Below, in pieces: positions 8,093 through 18,500 of a DNA stretch of 64,000 nt. The notes under the pieces are model-generated. The model made no database searches. It saw nothing but the letters and a program-made list of their open reading frames with translations, and was not told where the DNA came from. The stretch's first letter is position 1. Each line of letters begins with the position of its first letter. Both the position numbers and the translations under genes were made by a program. Source of the stretch: JAWKUK01 sp964402175 (lineage in GTDB: Bacteria; Planctomycetota; UBA1135; GCA-002686595); the NCBI GenBank assembly GCA_964402175.1, contig CAYOBN010000016.1, positions 12,134 through 76,133 of the forward strand, given 5' to 3'.

Positions 8093-10165
8093 TCACGCGG
8101 AGCGGCGATCCACCGCACCCGACGGATCGTCGGGCGTGTTGTCGCCAGCGATCACGACGCGGTTCCTGCCGGCCGCTTTAGCGCTGTAGAGCGCTTCGTC
8201 GGCCGCCTTGATCAGGTCGTCGATGCTGCGCATGCCGCTCTGCGACTCAGCGACCCCCAGCGACATCGTGACGGCGCGGTCGAAGGTCTGATACCGAATC
8301 CGGTGGCGCTCGACGGCGTAGCGCAGACGCTCGGCGACCTGCAGTCCAGTCTCGGCGTCCGCGCCGACCGCGATGACGAGGAACTCCTCGCCGCCGAGGC
8401 GACAGAGGACGTCGGAGGCGCGGAGCTGCGACTGGAGCGTCAGGCCCGTCTCGCGCAGGACCACATCGCCCGCGTCGTGCCCGTGCTCGTCGTTCACACG
8501 CTTGAAGTGGTCGATATCGCACATCACCACCGACAGCGGGCGGCCGGTCCGCTGCGCGCTCTCCCACTCCTGCTTCAAACGCTTCATCGCGTAGCGCCGG
8601 TTGGGCAGCTCGGTCAGGGTATCGGTCAGCGCTGCGGCACGCAGCTTGCGCGTCATCACACCGAGCTCGGCGACCTGCCGGAGGCGCGCCCGCTCGGAGT
8701 CTTCGACGCGTTCGCGCAGCTGGATCATGCGCTGCGCAGCCCGCACACGCGCGATCAGGATCTTCGGATTGAACGGCTTGACGATGTAGTCGTCGGCGCC
8801 CGCGCCGAACGCCTCGACGACCTGCTCGTCGTCGTCGCGCGCGGTCACGACGATCACGTACATCTTGTTGCCGGCTTGACTCCTCCGCAGGTGTGAGCAC
8901 AGCTCGACACCCGTCATCTCCGGCATCATCCAGTCCGTGATGACGATCTGCGGCACTTGCTGGAGGGCGACCTGCAGACCCTCGCGGCTGGACGACGCTG
9001 TCATGACGTCGTACCCCTCGCGCTCGAGGTGGTGACGCAAGAGGCGCAGCATGTTCAGGTCGTCGTCGACGAGCAAGACACGCGTTGTCCTACGCGGCTG
9101 GCCATCGCGGCCGAGGGTGTCGAGCGGCGAATCGAGCTCCGGGCTGTAGAGCCCTGTCTCGCTCTCCTCCACCGACTCGCGCGCGCGGTCCGAGGGCATC
9201 TGCAGGAGGCGCGCCGAGCGCAACCCGCGGCGCTCGAACTCCATCGCTGCATCCTGGAAAGAGCGGTCACAGTCGACCGGCACACCGATCAAGGCCCCCC
9301 ACTCCCGCCAGCTCGGTAGAACGGCGTCGCACAGGGCCAAGAGCGCGTCATGGCGCAGGCCCAGGTCCTTGGCGAGGTGCTCCAGCGACAGGAAGTGCCC
9401 GCGCCAGCGTGCGTCGTCGAGCTGCCAGCTACCAGTCAGCACCCGTGCGATCTGGCGCCCCGCACGCACCAGAGAGAGGAGCTGGTGGCGATCTTCGTCC
9501 GTATCCTCGCTGTTGTCGTCCTTGGTGGGCTCATCGCGAATGCGCAGGAGAGCGACCTCCTGGAACTCACGCGGAAGGCCCCAATCGGCCAGCATGGCCG
9601 CGGACACTTCGAGGTGATCGATGCCGAACGCCCGCGATTCGAGGCGCGCGAGCGCGGCATCCGGGATCCCCGGGTGTTTGCCGAGGATCTCGGAGTAGCG
9701 CTCAGGGTGCACGCTCGCGAGCGCGATCTTCCCGACGTCGCAGAGCAGGCCGCACGTGAAGCCCGCGGTCGGATCGACGTAGCGGTGGATCTGCGCGAGG
9801 AGATGCGCAGAGACTCCGCACGCCAGCGCATTGGACCAGTAAGCGTCGTAGTCGAAGCTCCTCGCGCGCCCCCGGCGGTTGTCAGAGACGAGCGTGAAGC
9901 CCAAGGCCACGTTACGCACGGCGCGCGCACCCAGGCGCATCGCGGCTTGGCGGACGGTGTCGACCGCGGGGAGTCCGTCGCGATCTGCAGCGTTCGCGAT
10001 CTTGATGATCCGACCAGAGAGCGCCGGGTCTGCCTGGATCGTGCGTACGAGCAGCTCCTGGTCGTGATCCTCGGCCTTGGTCAGCTCGAGGATACGCAAG
10101 CCGATGGCCGACGGGGAGGGCAAACTCCCCGTCAGTCTGAGCTCATCGAACTTACGTCCTAACAC
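8093..10165 (-). CDS. HDOD-REC-GGDEF response regulator diguanylate cyclase (copy 1)
   Basis: 690 aa from GTG 10165. The HDOD domain covers ~1-275 (FDELRLTGSLPSPSAIGLRIL onward). A REC domain spans ~350-470 with phospho-acceptor Asp in IVITDWMMPE and the KPF lysine. The C-terminal GGDEF domain has an active GGEEF and an RxxD product-inhibition site (RASD) five residues before it. It should make c-di-GMP when phosphorylated; HDOD is usually a non-catalytic signalling module. GTG 10165 aligns with the start of the paralogue and leaves 17 nt to the previous stop. The alternative ATG 10249 would overlap that gene by 67 nt. No partner histidine kinase is encoded nearby. Confidence 0.9.
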   Translation of the reverse strand: MLGRKFDELRLTGSLPSPSAIGLRILELTKAEDHDQELLVRTIQADPALSGRIIKIANAADRDGLPAVDTVRQAAMRLGARAVRNVALGFTLVSDNRRGRARSFDYDAYWSNALACGVSAHLLAQIHRYVDPTAGFTCGLLCDVGKIALASVHPERYSEILGKHPGIPDAALARLESRAFGIDHLEVSAAMLADWGLPREFQEVALLRIRDEPTKDDNSEDTDEDRHQLLSLVRAGRQIARVLTGSWQLDDARWRGHFLSLEHLAKDLGLRHDALLALCDAVLPSWREWGALIGVPVDCDRSFQDAAMEFERRGLRSARLLQMPSDRARESVEESETGLYSPELDSPLDTLGRDGQPRRTTRVLLVDDDLNMLRLLRHHLEREGYDVMTASSSREGLQVALQQVPQIVITDWMMPEMTGVELCSHLRRSQAGNKMYVIVVTARDDDEQVVEAFGAGADDYIVKPFNPKILIARVRAAQRMIQLRERVEDSERARLRQVAELGVMTRKLRAAALTDTLTELPNRRYAMKRLKQEWESAQRTGRPLSVVMCDIDHFKRVNDEHGHDAGDVVLRETGLTLQSQLRASDVLCRLGGEEFLVIAVGADAETGLQVAERLRYAVERHRIRYQTFDRAVTMSLGVAESQSGMRSIDDLIKAADEALYSAKAAGRNRVVIAGDNTPDDPSGAVDRRSA

Positions 10166-10182
10166 GTGGTGTGGGTGCGACC

Positions 10183-12318
10183 TCAGGCCGCGCGGTAATT
10201 GTTTTTCGAAGGCGGGCCAGCGTCCGCGACATTTGCCATCGCGTCCCAACGCCGGACTTGGTTACGGCCGCCCGCTTTCGCGGCATAGACCGCTTCGTCA
10301 GCCGCTTTCAGCATCTCCGCGATCGAATCGAACTTCAGATCGGAGCCGGAGACCCCCAGCGATGCGGTGACGTTGCCACGGTCGAAGACTGGGTTCGAGA
10401 TGCGGTGCCCCTCGATCGAGCTACGGAGCCGACCGGCGACACGTACGCAGTCGTCCGTGGCAGTGTTGCGGCAGATGACAAGGAACTCTTCGCCTCCGAG
10501 CCGGCAAACTTCGTCCTCTTCACGTAGACAGCCCTTCAGGATCTGAGCCGTCTCTTTCAGGACTAGGTCACCGATATCGTGACCGTACATGTCGTTGACG
10601 CTCTTGAAGTGATCGATGTCGAGCATCACGACACTGACCGGCCGTCCGGAGCGCTGCGAGGCCGCCCATTCGCTCTCCAGGCGCTTCATCGCGTAGCGAC
10701 GATTGGGCAGATCCGTCAGCGAATCGGTCAGCGCTGCCGCCCGTAGCTTACGCGTAAGCCGTCCGAGCTCGGCCACCTGTCGCATGATGGTCTGTTTATC
10801 CGCTTCCGTCTTTCGCTGTAGGCGTGCGAGGCGGATGCCGCCTTTTATGCGGGCGCTCAGAACACGCGGTAGGAACGGCTTGGTGACGAAATCGTCTACG
10901 CCCGCATCGAAGGCCGCAACGAGCAAGTCGTCGCTCTGGTTGCCCGTCAGCAACAGGATGTACATCGCAGCGCCGGCTTCTGTGCGGCGCAGCGATCGGA
11001 TGACCTCGAGGCCATCCATATCGGGCATCTCGTGATCGACGATGAGCACGTCGGGGGTATTGCGCAGAGCGACCTTGAGACCCTCTTTGCCGCCGCGCGC
11101 CATTTCGACCTGATACCCGTCGTTCCGCAGGTGCTTGACCAGCAGCCGTAGTGAGACCGGGTCATCGTCGATCGCCAGGACGTTGAACCGTTCCTCCGCG
11201 ACCGCACGAACGGGCTCGGTCGCGCGCTGCGTGCGCTGCGTACGCTGAGGGGCGTCCATGCCCGAGTCCGTTTCGGTCTTGGGCGGCGCCTCCGGAATCG
11301 GGGCCGTTCGAGTCAATGGACACAGGTCCGCCTTCACCGGCGCGGGGCCCGCGGCGGTCGCAGAGACCTCGTCCCCCGCGCGCGCGAGCGCCTCGCGGGC
11401 GAGCGAGATCGAGTTGAAGACGTGGCTGAAGCGAATGCGCTCGGCGGTGATGTCGAGGCTCTCACCCCATGCAGCCCATTCGTTGGCGCAGGTATCGCAG
11501 AAGCGCTGGAAGCTCGTCTCGTCGAGGCCCAGCACGTCGCGAAGGTGATCGAGGCCCTCACCGAGGCGCACGAACTCCCGAGTCGACGTCGCTTCGTCCG
11601 TCACGCACGCTTCGGCGATAAGGGTCGCAAAGCGCAGGGTCGTGGCGAGGTCCTTCATCTCGATCACGTCCGAGCGCGGACGACGATCTCGAGTGAATGC
11701 ACCGATCGAAGCAGAGAAGCGCTCCGGCAGGCCCCAGTCCTCGAGCATGCACTGACCGACCTCCGAGTGGTCGATGTTGAAGTGCTCGCGCTCGAGGGTC
11801 AGGAGGAGCTGCATGTCGCGCCCGGCATCAGTGCACAGGAGCTCGCTGTAGGGCTCGGAGTAGACCGAGGCCAGCGCCAAGAGGCCGATCTCGCTCAACA
11901 GGCCGCAGATGTAGGCCTCTTCGGGTTTGCCGATCATCCGGACGCGATACAGCGTCTGCGCAGCGACGGCACGAGCGAGCGAACGCGCCCAGTACAGGTC
12001 GTAGTCAAAGGCCTTGCAGGTGCCCGCTTTGCGCACCGACACGAGCGAGAACGCGAGCGCGAGGTCGCGGACCGTACGGCTGCCGAGGCGCATGATCGCC
12101 TCGGATACCGTCGTCGCCGGCTCCAAGCCTGCATTGCTAGCGGAGTTCGCAAGCTTGAGAATGCGCCCGGTGAGCGAAGGGTCCGTGCGGATCGCTTCGC
12201 CCATCTCCTCGGCGCTGTAGTCTTCCGTGCGCGTCAGCTGCAGGATACGCATCCCGACGCCTGCTGGCGACGGGAGGTTCCCCGACAACTTGAGTTCTTC
12301 GAAGCTCTGGAGCTGCAT
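10183..12318 (-). CDS. HDOD-REC-GGDEF response regulator diguanylate cyclase (copy 2)
   Basis: 711 aa, a full-length paralogue of the next downstream gene with the same domain order. HDOD covers ~1-280 and starts FEELKLSGNLPSPAGVGMRIL. REC covers ~370-490 with Asp in LIVDHEMPDMDG and the KPF lysine. GGDEF has an intact GGEEF and an RxxD site (REED) five residues before it. It is expected to synthesise c-di-GMP under phosphorelay control. The two copies diverge in the linker between HDOD and REC, which is longer here. It lies 21 nt downstream of the Hpt gene, consistent with an Hpt-to-REC relay. Confidence 0.92.
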   Translation of the reverse strand: MQLQSFEELKLSGNLPSPAGVGMRILQLTRTEDYSAEEMGEAIRTDPSLTGRILKLANSASNAGLEPATTVSEAIMRLGSRTVRDLALAFSLVSVRKAGTCKAFDYDLYWARSLARAVAAQTLYRVRMIGKPEEAYICGLLSEIGLLALASVYSEPYSELLCTDAGRDMQLLLTLEREHFNIDHSEVGQCMLEDWGLPERFSASIGAFTRDRRPRSDVIEMKDLATTLRFATLIAEACVTDEATSTREFVRLGEGLDHLRDVLGLDETSFQRFCDTCANEWAAWGESLDITAERIRFSHVFNSISLAREALARAGDEVSATAAGPAPVKADLCPLTRTAPIPEAPPKTETDSGMDAPQRTQRTQRATEPVRAVAEERFNVLAIDDDPVSLRLLVKHLRNDGYQVEMARGGKEGLKVALRNTPDVLIVDHEMPDMDGLEVIRSLRRTEAGAAMYILLLTGNQSDDLLVAAFDAGVDDFVTKPFLPRVLSARIKGGIRLARLQRKTEADKQTIMRQVAELGRLTRKLRAAALTDSLTDLPNRRYAMKRLESEWAASQRSGRPVSVVMLDIDHFKSVNDMYGHDIGDLVLKETAQILKGCLREEDEVCRLGGEEFLVICRNTATDDCVRVAGRLRSSIEGHRISNPVFDRGNVTASLGVSGSDLKFDSIAEMLKAADEAVYAAKAGGRNQVRRWDAMANVADAGPPSKNNYRAA

Positions 12319-12339
12319 GGCGCTATCTCGCGTTTGGGA

Positions 12340-12741
12340 TCAGCGGCCCTGCAGCTTCGCCAGCGCGTCGGCGACCTCGGGGAACATACGGGTGACACGG
12401 CGCGCCGGCGCAGCGACTTCGCGCTGTTGCCGGGCAGAAGCTTCCAACTCGCGGCACGCGGCCGAGAAAGGCAGCGCGCCCAGGTTGGCCGCGGCGGACT
12501 TCAACGCGTGTGCAGCGCGCCCGATCGCTTCGACGTCGCCGCGATCGAGGGCTGCGAGGATGCCCTGAACGCGCCGTCCGGCGTCATCGACGAAGAGCTC
12601 GACGAGCTCCTGGAGCAGCCCCGGGTCGTCCTCTCCCCCGAGCTCGACGAGCGCCGCAAGCGTCTCCTTGTCGAGGATGGCGCCCCCGCCGACGTCATCG
12701 GAATGGAGCAGGCCTTGCGCGAGGTTGGGGTCGATGGTCAT
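12340..12741 (-). CDS. Hpt phosphotransfer protein
   Basis: 133 aa. An Hpt four-helix domain is recognisable from ~20 to 130, with the phosphorylatable histidine in AAHALKSAAANLGA, which matches the Hpt motif H-x-L-K-[SG]. It contains no kinase or receiver domain. It should shuttle phosphoryl groups between a hybrid kinase outside the window and the REC domains of the two downstream HDOD-REC-GGDEF proteins, with which it forms a compact minus-strand cluster (22 nt to the next gene). Confidence 0.88.
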   Translation of the reverse strand: MTIDPNLAQGLLHSDDVGGGAILDKETLAALVELGGEDDPGLLQELVELFVDDAGRRVQGILAALDRGDVEAIGRAAHALKSAAANLGALPFSAACRELEASARQQREVAAPARRVTRMFPEVADALAKLQGR

Positions 12742-12859
12742 AGGCGGGGCTCGGGCAGGTCACGGTTCGCCGGGGAAGACAGCACAGCCCCCTCATCGGG
12801 CGCCGGGGGCGACGACCTTTTGCCCGTCGGCCGGAAGCGTCGTCGAGCGCCGAGTCGCC

Positions 12860-13483
12860 TCACTCCGGGACGTACCCGAAGCGCGCCCGGAAGGCCGCGA
12901 CGAAGGGGCCCTGGACGTCCGCCACCGAGACCCCTGGCACGTGATCCGCGAGCCGCGTCATCACCGCCGCGTCGAGCCCACAGGGCTGGAACGTCCGGAA
13001 CGGCCCGAGGTCCGTGTCGACGTTCAGCGCGAGCCCGTGCCATGTGACCCAGCGCCGCACCGCGACCCCGATCGACGCCACTTTGAGGCCTCCGATCCAG
13101 ACCCCGGTATAGCCCTCGCGCCGCCCGCCCGCGACCCCGAACGCCGCCAGGGTGTCGATCCCGACCTGCTCGAGGTCACGCAGATAGCGGTGCAGGTCGC
13201 GCCGGCCCAGGCCCAGCTCGATGACGGGATAGGCCACGAGCTGCCCAGGCCCGTGGTAGGTCGCTTCGCCCCCCCGCTCGATCGCCACGATCGGGAACGG
13301 CACCCCCGCGGCGTCGCCGGGCGGCGAGCGCCGCCCCAGTGTCACGATCGGCTCGTGCTCGCAGAGGAGCAGCCCGTCCGGGACCTCGCCCGCGAGGCGC
13401 GCGGCGAGGCGCTCCTGCTGGAGCGCATACGCCCGCTCCCAGGGCACTCGCCCCAGCTCGACCACCTCCAGCTCCGCGGACAT
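12860..13483 (-). CDS. lipB: LipB octanoyl-(acyl carrier protein) transferase
   Basis: 207 aa, normal LipB length. It transfers octanoate from octanoyl-ACP to lipoyl-domain lysines in lipoic acid biosynthesis. Signature segments: LLCEHEPIVTLGRR, RGGEATYHGPGQLVAYP, the catalytic lysine Lys134 in GGLKVASIGVAVRRWVTWHG and catalytic Cys168 in FQPCGL. It is divergent from jetA with 59 nt between start codons. Housekeeping gene, not obviously part of its neighbours' systems. Confidence 0.96.
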   Translation of the reverse strand: MSAELEVVELGRVPWERAYALQQERLAARLAGEVPDGLLLCEHEPIVTLGRRSPPGDAAGVPFPIVAIERGGEATYHGPGQLVAYPVIELGLGRRDLHRYLRDLEQVGIDTLAAFGVAGGRREGYTGVWIGGLKVASIGVAVRRWVTWHGLALNVDTDLGPFRTFQPCGLDAAVMTRLADHVPGVSVADVQGPFVAAFRARFGYVPE

Positions 13484-13542
13484 GGCGCGAGAGGGTACCA
13501 GAGCCCCGGAGAGCCCGCCCCATCGGTTACGGTTCCGGGCCG

Positions 13543-14850
13543 ATGGACGAGGCCCCTGACCCGAGTCGCGTGATCGCCGCGTTGGCGCGGGACGGGGTCC
13601 GCCTCGAGCTGCGCACCGTCGACCTCTGCTTCTTGGCTGCGCTCTATCTGCGCGCGGACCGCGCGGCGCTCGCGTCCTTCGACGAAGACACTCTGCTCGA
13701 CCTCTTCGAGCAGGTCTGCGAGGTCGCGGAGCCCAGCGCCGAGAGCCCCCGCAAACGCGCGACGTTTGCGATCCAGAGGCTGCGCGAGCAGCGCATGCTG
13801 GCGCGTGTCGACGGGGCTGGGATCGTGCGCGCAGGCGAATACGCCCTGTCGCGGCTCGCGGCGGCGATCGTGCAGTTCTACATGGCGGACGAGGCGCTGA
13901 CGCGCGAGAGCCTCACGCTCCTGACCGGCACGCTGCGCGCTCAGCTCGCCGAGGTCCTGACGGCGGCGCGGCGCGCGGAGACCGACGAGGACTGGCAGAC
14001 TGGAGTGAGCGGCCCGCTGCGTGTGACCGTCGCGGACCTCGTCTCCGGGATCGAACGGCGCCAACGCGGCCTCGACGCGCAGCAGGAAGAGGTGCAGGCA
14101 GAGATCGCGAAGCTGCTCACCGCGGACTGGTTCAGCGCGGTCGATCGCTGTCAGACGTTGCTGGACACAACGACCCGCACGCTGAGCGAGCTCAACGAGG
14201 TGCTCTTGCGCGACACCCACCACTTCGTGGCGCTGCTCCAGGACATCCAAGCCCTGGCGGACCATGCGCAGAACCACGGCGCGGTCGCCGCCGTCCAGCG
14301 TGTCATCGAACAGGTCGATCGCATCGCGGCGTGGGGCACTTCGCGCCAGCGTGCGTGGTCCGAGTACTACCAGTACGTGCACCGCTATCTGCGCGATGTC
14401 GTCCGCCTCGATCCGGATCGGGCCCTGAGCCAGCGCCTGCGCGATCAGCTCGCCGCGTGGCCGACACGCAGGTTCCACCTCTCTGCGGCCTACGCCGGGC
14501 CGATCCGTGTGCTGCGCCCCCTGGAGGCACGGATCGAGCGCCCGCCGGTCCAGCGCCCCCGGACAGAGCGCGAGTCCATGCCCGAATGGGTGGCCGCCGA
14601 GGACCCGCACGCCGTCCTCGAAGCCCTCGTCCTGCGCGCGTTGCGCGGCGGCGCGGTCGATCTGGCGCAGGTCGCCCGTGCGGTCCTCCCCGAGCTCGCG
14701 GAGGACGCACACTACGGCGCCTTGGGGCGCATCGCAGAGGTCCTGGCCCGCCTCACGCGTGTGCATAGCGAACGCGAGCGCCCCTGGGTCCTCGCAAACG
14801 AGCGCTTGCTCGTGGAACAATGGCAGGTCGAAACGCCAGAGCGCCCGTGA
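13543..14850 (+). CDS. jetA: JetA, MukF/MksF-like kleisin subunit of Wadjet
   Basis: 435 aa. It has an N-terminal winged-helix-like region (~1-110), a long helical middle with heptad-like stretches (ERRQRGLDAQQEEVQAEIAK) and a C-terminal winged-helix region, the layout of MukF/MksF kleisins. It should bridge the heads of the JetC SMC dimer. Identification rests mainly on being the first of a four-gene overlapping unit kleisin/KITE/SMC/Toprim, which defines Wadjet (JetABCD, MksFEBG). Wadjet recognises and cleaves small circular plasmids by loop extrusion. The ATG at 13543 follows the lipB divergent promoter region; the upstream open frame lies antisense to lipB. Confidence 0.88.
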   Translation: MDEAPDPSRVIAALARDGVRLELRTVDLCFLAALYLRADRAALASFDEDTLLDLFEQVCEVAEPSAESPRKRATFAIQRLREQRMLARVDGAGIVRAGEYALSRLAAAIVQFYMADEALTRESLTLLTGTLRAQLAEVLTAARRAETDEDWQTGVSGPLRVTVADLVSGIERRQRGLDAQQEEVQAEIAKLLTADWFSAVDRCQTLLDTTTRTLSELNEVLLRDTHHFVALLQDIQALADHAQNHGAVAAVQRVIEQVDRIAAWGTSRQRAWSEYYQYVHRYLRDVVRLDPDRALSQRLRDQLAAWPTRRFHLSAAYAGPIRVLRPLEARIERPPVQRPRTERESMPEWVAAEDPHAVLEALVLRALRGGAVDLAQVARAVLPELAEDAHYGALGRIAEVLARLTRVHSERERPWVLANERLLVEQWQVETPERP

Positions 14851-15557
14851 CCGACTCCACGTTTGTTTCCCTGGGCAGAGCCCTCGAAGACGACCTGTTC
14901 CCGCAGGTCGATCTCGTCCTGCGCCGCGGCCGTCATGTGGGCCGCGACGACGGCGCTGCGTACGACTACCTCGTCGATGCCGCCGCCCACCTGGAGACGT
15001 TCTATCGCCGCTTCGGCTGCGAGCTCGTCCATCAGAGCGACGGGTACTTCTACCTGCTGCCCTCCGGCGAGCGCCTCGGCAGGCGCCACCTCTCTGCGGG
15101 CGAGATGCTCGTCGGGCAGACGCTGGCGCTCTTGTACCTCGACCCCGCCACCCTGCAACACGGCGGGACCGTGACACGCGAGGCGCTGCTGCAGCGCCTC
15201 TCGGGCCTGCTGGGCATCGAAACGCTCGTCAAGACCCTGCAGCCACGGAAGCGGCGCTTCGACGAGCGTATCGCGGCAGAGACGATCCGCACCCAAGTCG
15301 GCGAAGCCCTGCGACGGCTCGGAGACCTGGGTTTCATCGAGCTCCTCGATGAGGGTCACCTGCGGCTCCGACCGGCATTGATGCGCTTCGCCGAACCGGT
15401 GCGCGGACTCAGCGATCCCGATGCGGCGCTGGAGCGCCTCGTCCGCAGCGGCGAAGTGCTGCTTGCGGAAACAGAGGCGACCCGTGACTCCGGCGATGAT
15501 TCGGCGGATGATGGCGCCGCTGCGCTCGGCGACGCGAGTGAGGAGGCCGAGGTATGA
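14847..15557 (+). CDS. jetB: JetB, MukE/MksE-like KITE subunit of Wadjet
   Basis: 236 aa from GTG 14847, which overlaps the jetA stop by 4 nt (GTGA). The protein has the compact two-winged-helix look of MukE/MksE (DUF4194): ALEDDLFPQVDLVLRRGRHV, YDYLVDAAAHLETFYRRFGCEL and a late wing LGFIELLDEGHLRLRPAL. The last ~35 residues are acidic. It binds the kleisin JetA and stabilises the JetC head complex. An ATG at 14820 in the same frame would lengthen the overlap to 31 nt and is less likely. Confidence 0.87.
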   Translation: MTDSTFVSLGRALEDDLFPQVDLVLRRGRHVGRDDGAAYDYLVDAAAHLETFYRRFGCELVHQSDGYFYLLPSGERLGRRHLSAGEMLVGQTLALLYLDPATLQHGGTVTREALLQRLSGLLGIETLVKTLQPRKRRFDERIAAETIRTQVGEALRRLGDLGFIELLDEGHLRLRPALMRFAEPVRGLSDPDAALERLVRSGEVLLAETEATRDSGDDSADDGAAALGDASEEAEV

Positions 15558-18500
15558 GCCGCACTCGCGCTGAAGCGCTGGCGCTCGTCAATTGGAAGGG
15601 GGTGTTCTACGAGCGCTACACCCTGGACCGTCACGTCACCGCGCTGGAAGGCGCCAACGGAGCCGGCAAGACGACGGTGATGATCGCCGCGTACGTCGTG
15701 CTGCTGCCGGACCTCGCCAGGCTGCGCTTCACGAACCTGGGTGAGACCGGCGCGACCGGCGGCGACAAGGGCATCTGGGGACGGCTCGGCGAGCGGGGCC
15801 GACCCTCCTACGCGGTGCTCGACTTCGCGCTGCCGCGCGGCGAGCGTGTGCTGGCCGGGGTGCACCTCGAGCGCAAGGGTGAGCCCGCGCTCGACGCGAC
15901 GCCCTTCATCGTGACCGGTCTCGCCGACGACGTGCGGTTGCAGGATGTCCTGCTGGTCCAACACGGCGACAGCGAGCTCGTCCCGGAGCTCTCCGAGCTG
16001 CGTGAGACCGCGGCTCGCGCGGGCGGCCGCTTGCAGTCCTTCAACACCGCGCGCGAGTACTTTGCGACGCTCTTCGAGCTCGGAGTCACCCCGCTGCGCC
16101 TCGGGACCGACGAAGAGCGCAACAAGCTCAACGAGATGCTGCGCACGAGCATGACCGGCGGCATCTCGCGCGCATTGACGAGCGAGCTGCGGACGTTCTT
16201 GCTCAAAGAAGAGGCGGGGCTCGCCGAGACCCTGCAACGGATGCGCGCGAACCTGGATGCGTGCCGCCGCACGCGGACGGAGGTGCACGAGGCGCGCCGC
16301 CTCGAGCGCGAGATCGGCGGCGTCTTCGAGGCGGGCCAGGTGATGTTCGCTGCGGCGTTCCTCGCCCTGCGCGAGCGCGCCGACGAACAGACCCGCCGTG
16401 TCACCGAGGCAGAGGCCGCGGAGCTCGCTTCGGCCGAAGTCTGGGAGGCCGCGGAGGCTGCGCTCGGCTCGACGCTCGCGTCGCTCGACCAGCTCGACGG
16501 ACAGCGCATCGCAACTCAGACCGCACTTGCGGCCGCTGAAGCCCGTTATCAGAAGCTCACCTCTGCGCTGCTCGCCCTCGCAGAGCTGGAGGTATGCCGG
16601 GACTCTCTGGCCGCGACCCTAGAGCGCCTCGAATCGGCGGACACCGCGCGCGGCGCAGCCCGCGCGCAACTGGAGCGCTGTCGCGCGGATTCACGCGCGG
16701 CGGAGGAAGGTTACAGCCGCGCCGCCGCGGGCCTGGCCGACCTGCAGCGGGGTCTCGAAGAGCTGCACCGACGCGCGGGTGCCTACCGGCACGTGACGCG
16801 GCGCCTCGGCGAGGCGCGCGCGACCCTCGGCCCGGAAGGCCTGCCCTCGCAGACGGAGACGGGGTTCAGCGACGACGCCGGTGCGTGCGACGCGCGCCTG
16901 GATGCGGCGCGTGCGGAGCTGCGCCGGACGGACGACGAACGCCGCGAGGTTTCGACCCGCTCGGCGGACGCCGAGAGCCACGCCAAACGACACTCCCTCG
17001 CGCTGCGCGCGCTGGAGACGCTCGCCGGTGCGCCGGCGACGGTGGAGAACGCGTCGGCGCTGGCCGAAGCGGAGCTCGCGCGTTTCCGCGCCGCTGCGTT
17101 GCTCGCCAGCCGCCTCCCTGCGATCGAGCAGGACCTCGCCGAGGCGGAGCACCTCGCGGCGCGGCAAGCAGCGGCGCGTGCGCGCGCCGTGGAGCTGGGC
17201 CTTGACCCAGCGCAGCTCGCGCCATCCGCCCGCGCGGCGCTCGGCGCGTCGCTCGAAGCCGCAGAAGACGCACGCAGGGGCCACGAAGAGGCGGCCCGTG
17301 CCCACACGAGCGCTGCAGCCGATGCGCTGCGCCGCTCGCGCGAGCTCTCGGTTGCGCACAGTGCGCTCGTCGCGCAGCAGCCGGAATGGGCCGCGTTCGC
17401 GGAGCGCGCCGCGAGGATCGCGAGCTTCCTCGGAGCACCGCTCGACGACCGGGACACGCTGCGGGACGCACGCGCACGGCTGAGCGACCTGCTCGCGGCC
17501 CTGCGCGCTCGCGAAGCCAGCCTCGGCGCGGAGGCAGAGCAGCTCTTGGAGACCGCGCGCGAGCTCTCGGCCGCAGGCGGGCCCTACCCCGCCGAGCTCT
17601 TGCGTTTGCGCGACGCGTTGGGCGCGACGCTCTTCGCTGCCGCGTTCGAGGACGTGGGGCTCGACGAGGCGGCGCTGCTCGAGGCGCGCCTCGGGAGCCT
17701 CGCCCAAGCGCTGGTCGTGGACAACGTGGAAGCAGCGGCGCTGCAAGCCGCCGAGCGCAGTGAGGCCCTCGAACAAGTCATCTTCGTGCCCCGCGACGCC
17801 GACGCCCTGGAGCTCTCGGCAGCGACGCAGGACGATCCAGGCGCGCGCGACGTCTGGGTGCATGAGGGCGTGTCGCTGCGCGTGACCCGCAAACCCGACC
17901 ATCCGCGGCTCGGACGGCGTGCCCGCGAAGCGCGTGCGGAGCAACTGCGCGCGCTCGCGGAGCAGCGCACGACTGCTCTGGATGCGGTGCGCAGCGAGCG
18001 GCGACAGGTCGAGCGCCTCGTCACGGACGGCGACGCCCTCCTCGCTGGACAAGCGGTGTGGCTCGCGGGTGACCCCGCGCCCCGCATTCAAGCGCTAGCG
18101 AGCGAGCTCGAAGCCTGTGCGTCCACTGTGCGCGCCTCCAACGAAGCCGCGCGGACCTCGGAGCTGGCCGCACGCGCCGAAGCGCCCCGCATCGAAGCGC
18201 TGCGGGCGCTGCTGGGTGAGGCGCTGCTGCTGGACCCGCCCGACCACGGCGAGCGTCGCGCGCGATTGGCGCAGGAGCGCGCGGATGCGTCGGCGGCGCG
18301 AGAGCGTGTCACACACATGGCAGAGCCCGCAGCCCAGATCGAGCGCGAGCTCGCGACCTTGCGCTTGCCACCTCTGGCGCCCTCTGCCATCGCCGCGCTG
18401 CAACAGCGCGCCGACGAGCTGCGCGCGCGGCGCAACACGCTCGAAGCCGGGATCGAGGCCTTGGAGGAGGTGCGCGCGAACCTGCCGGCCCTCGGTTGGA

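Noticed and set aside
13342..15177. 611-aa minus-strand frame opposite jetA/jetB
   Set aside because: Complement of the kleisin and KITE genes; high GC produces long antisense frames in this window.
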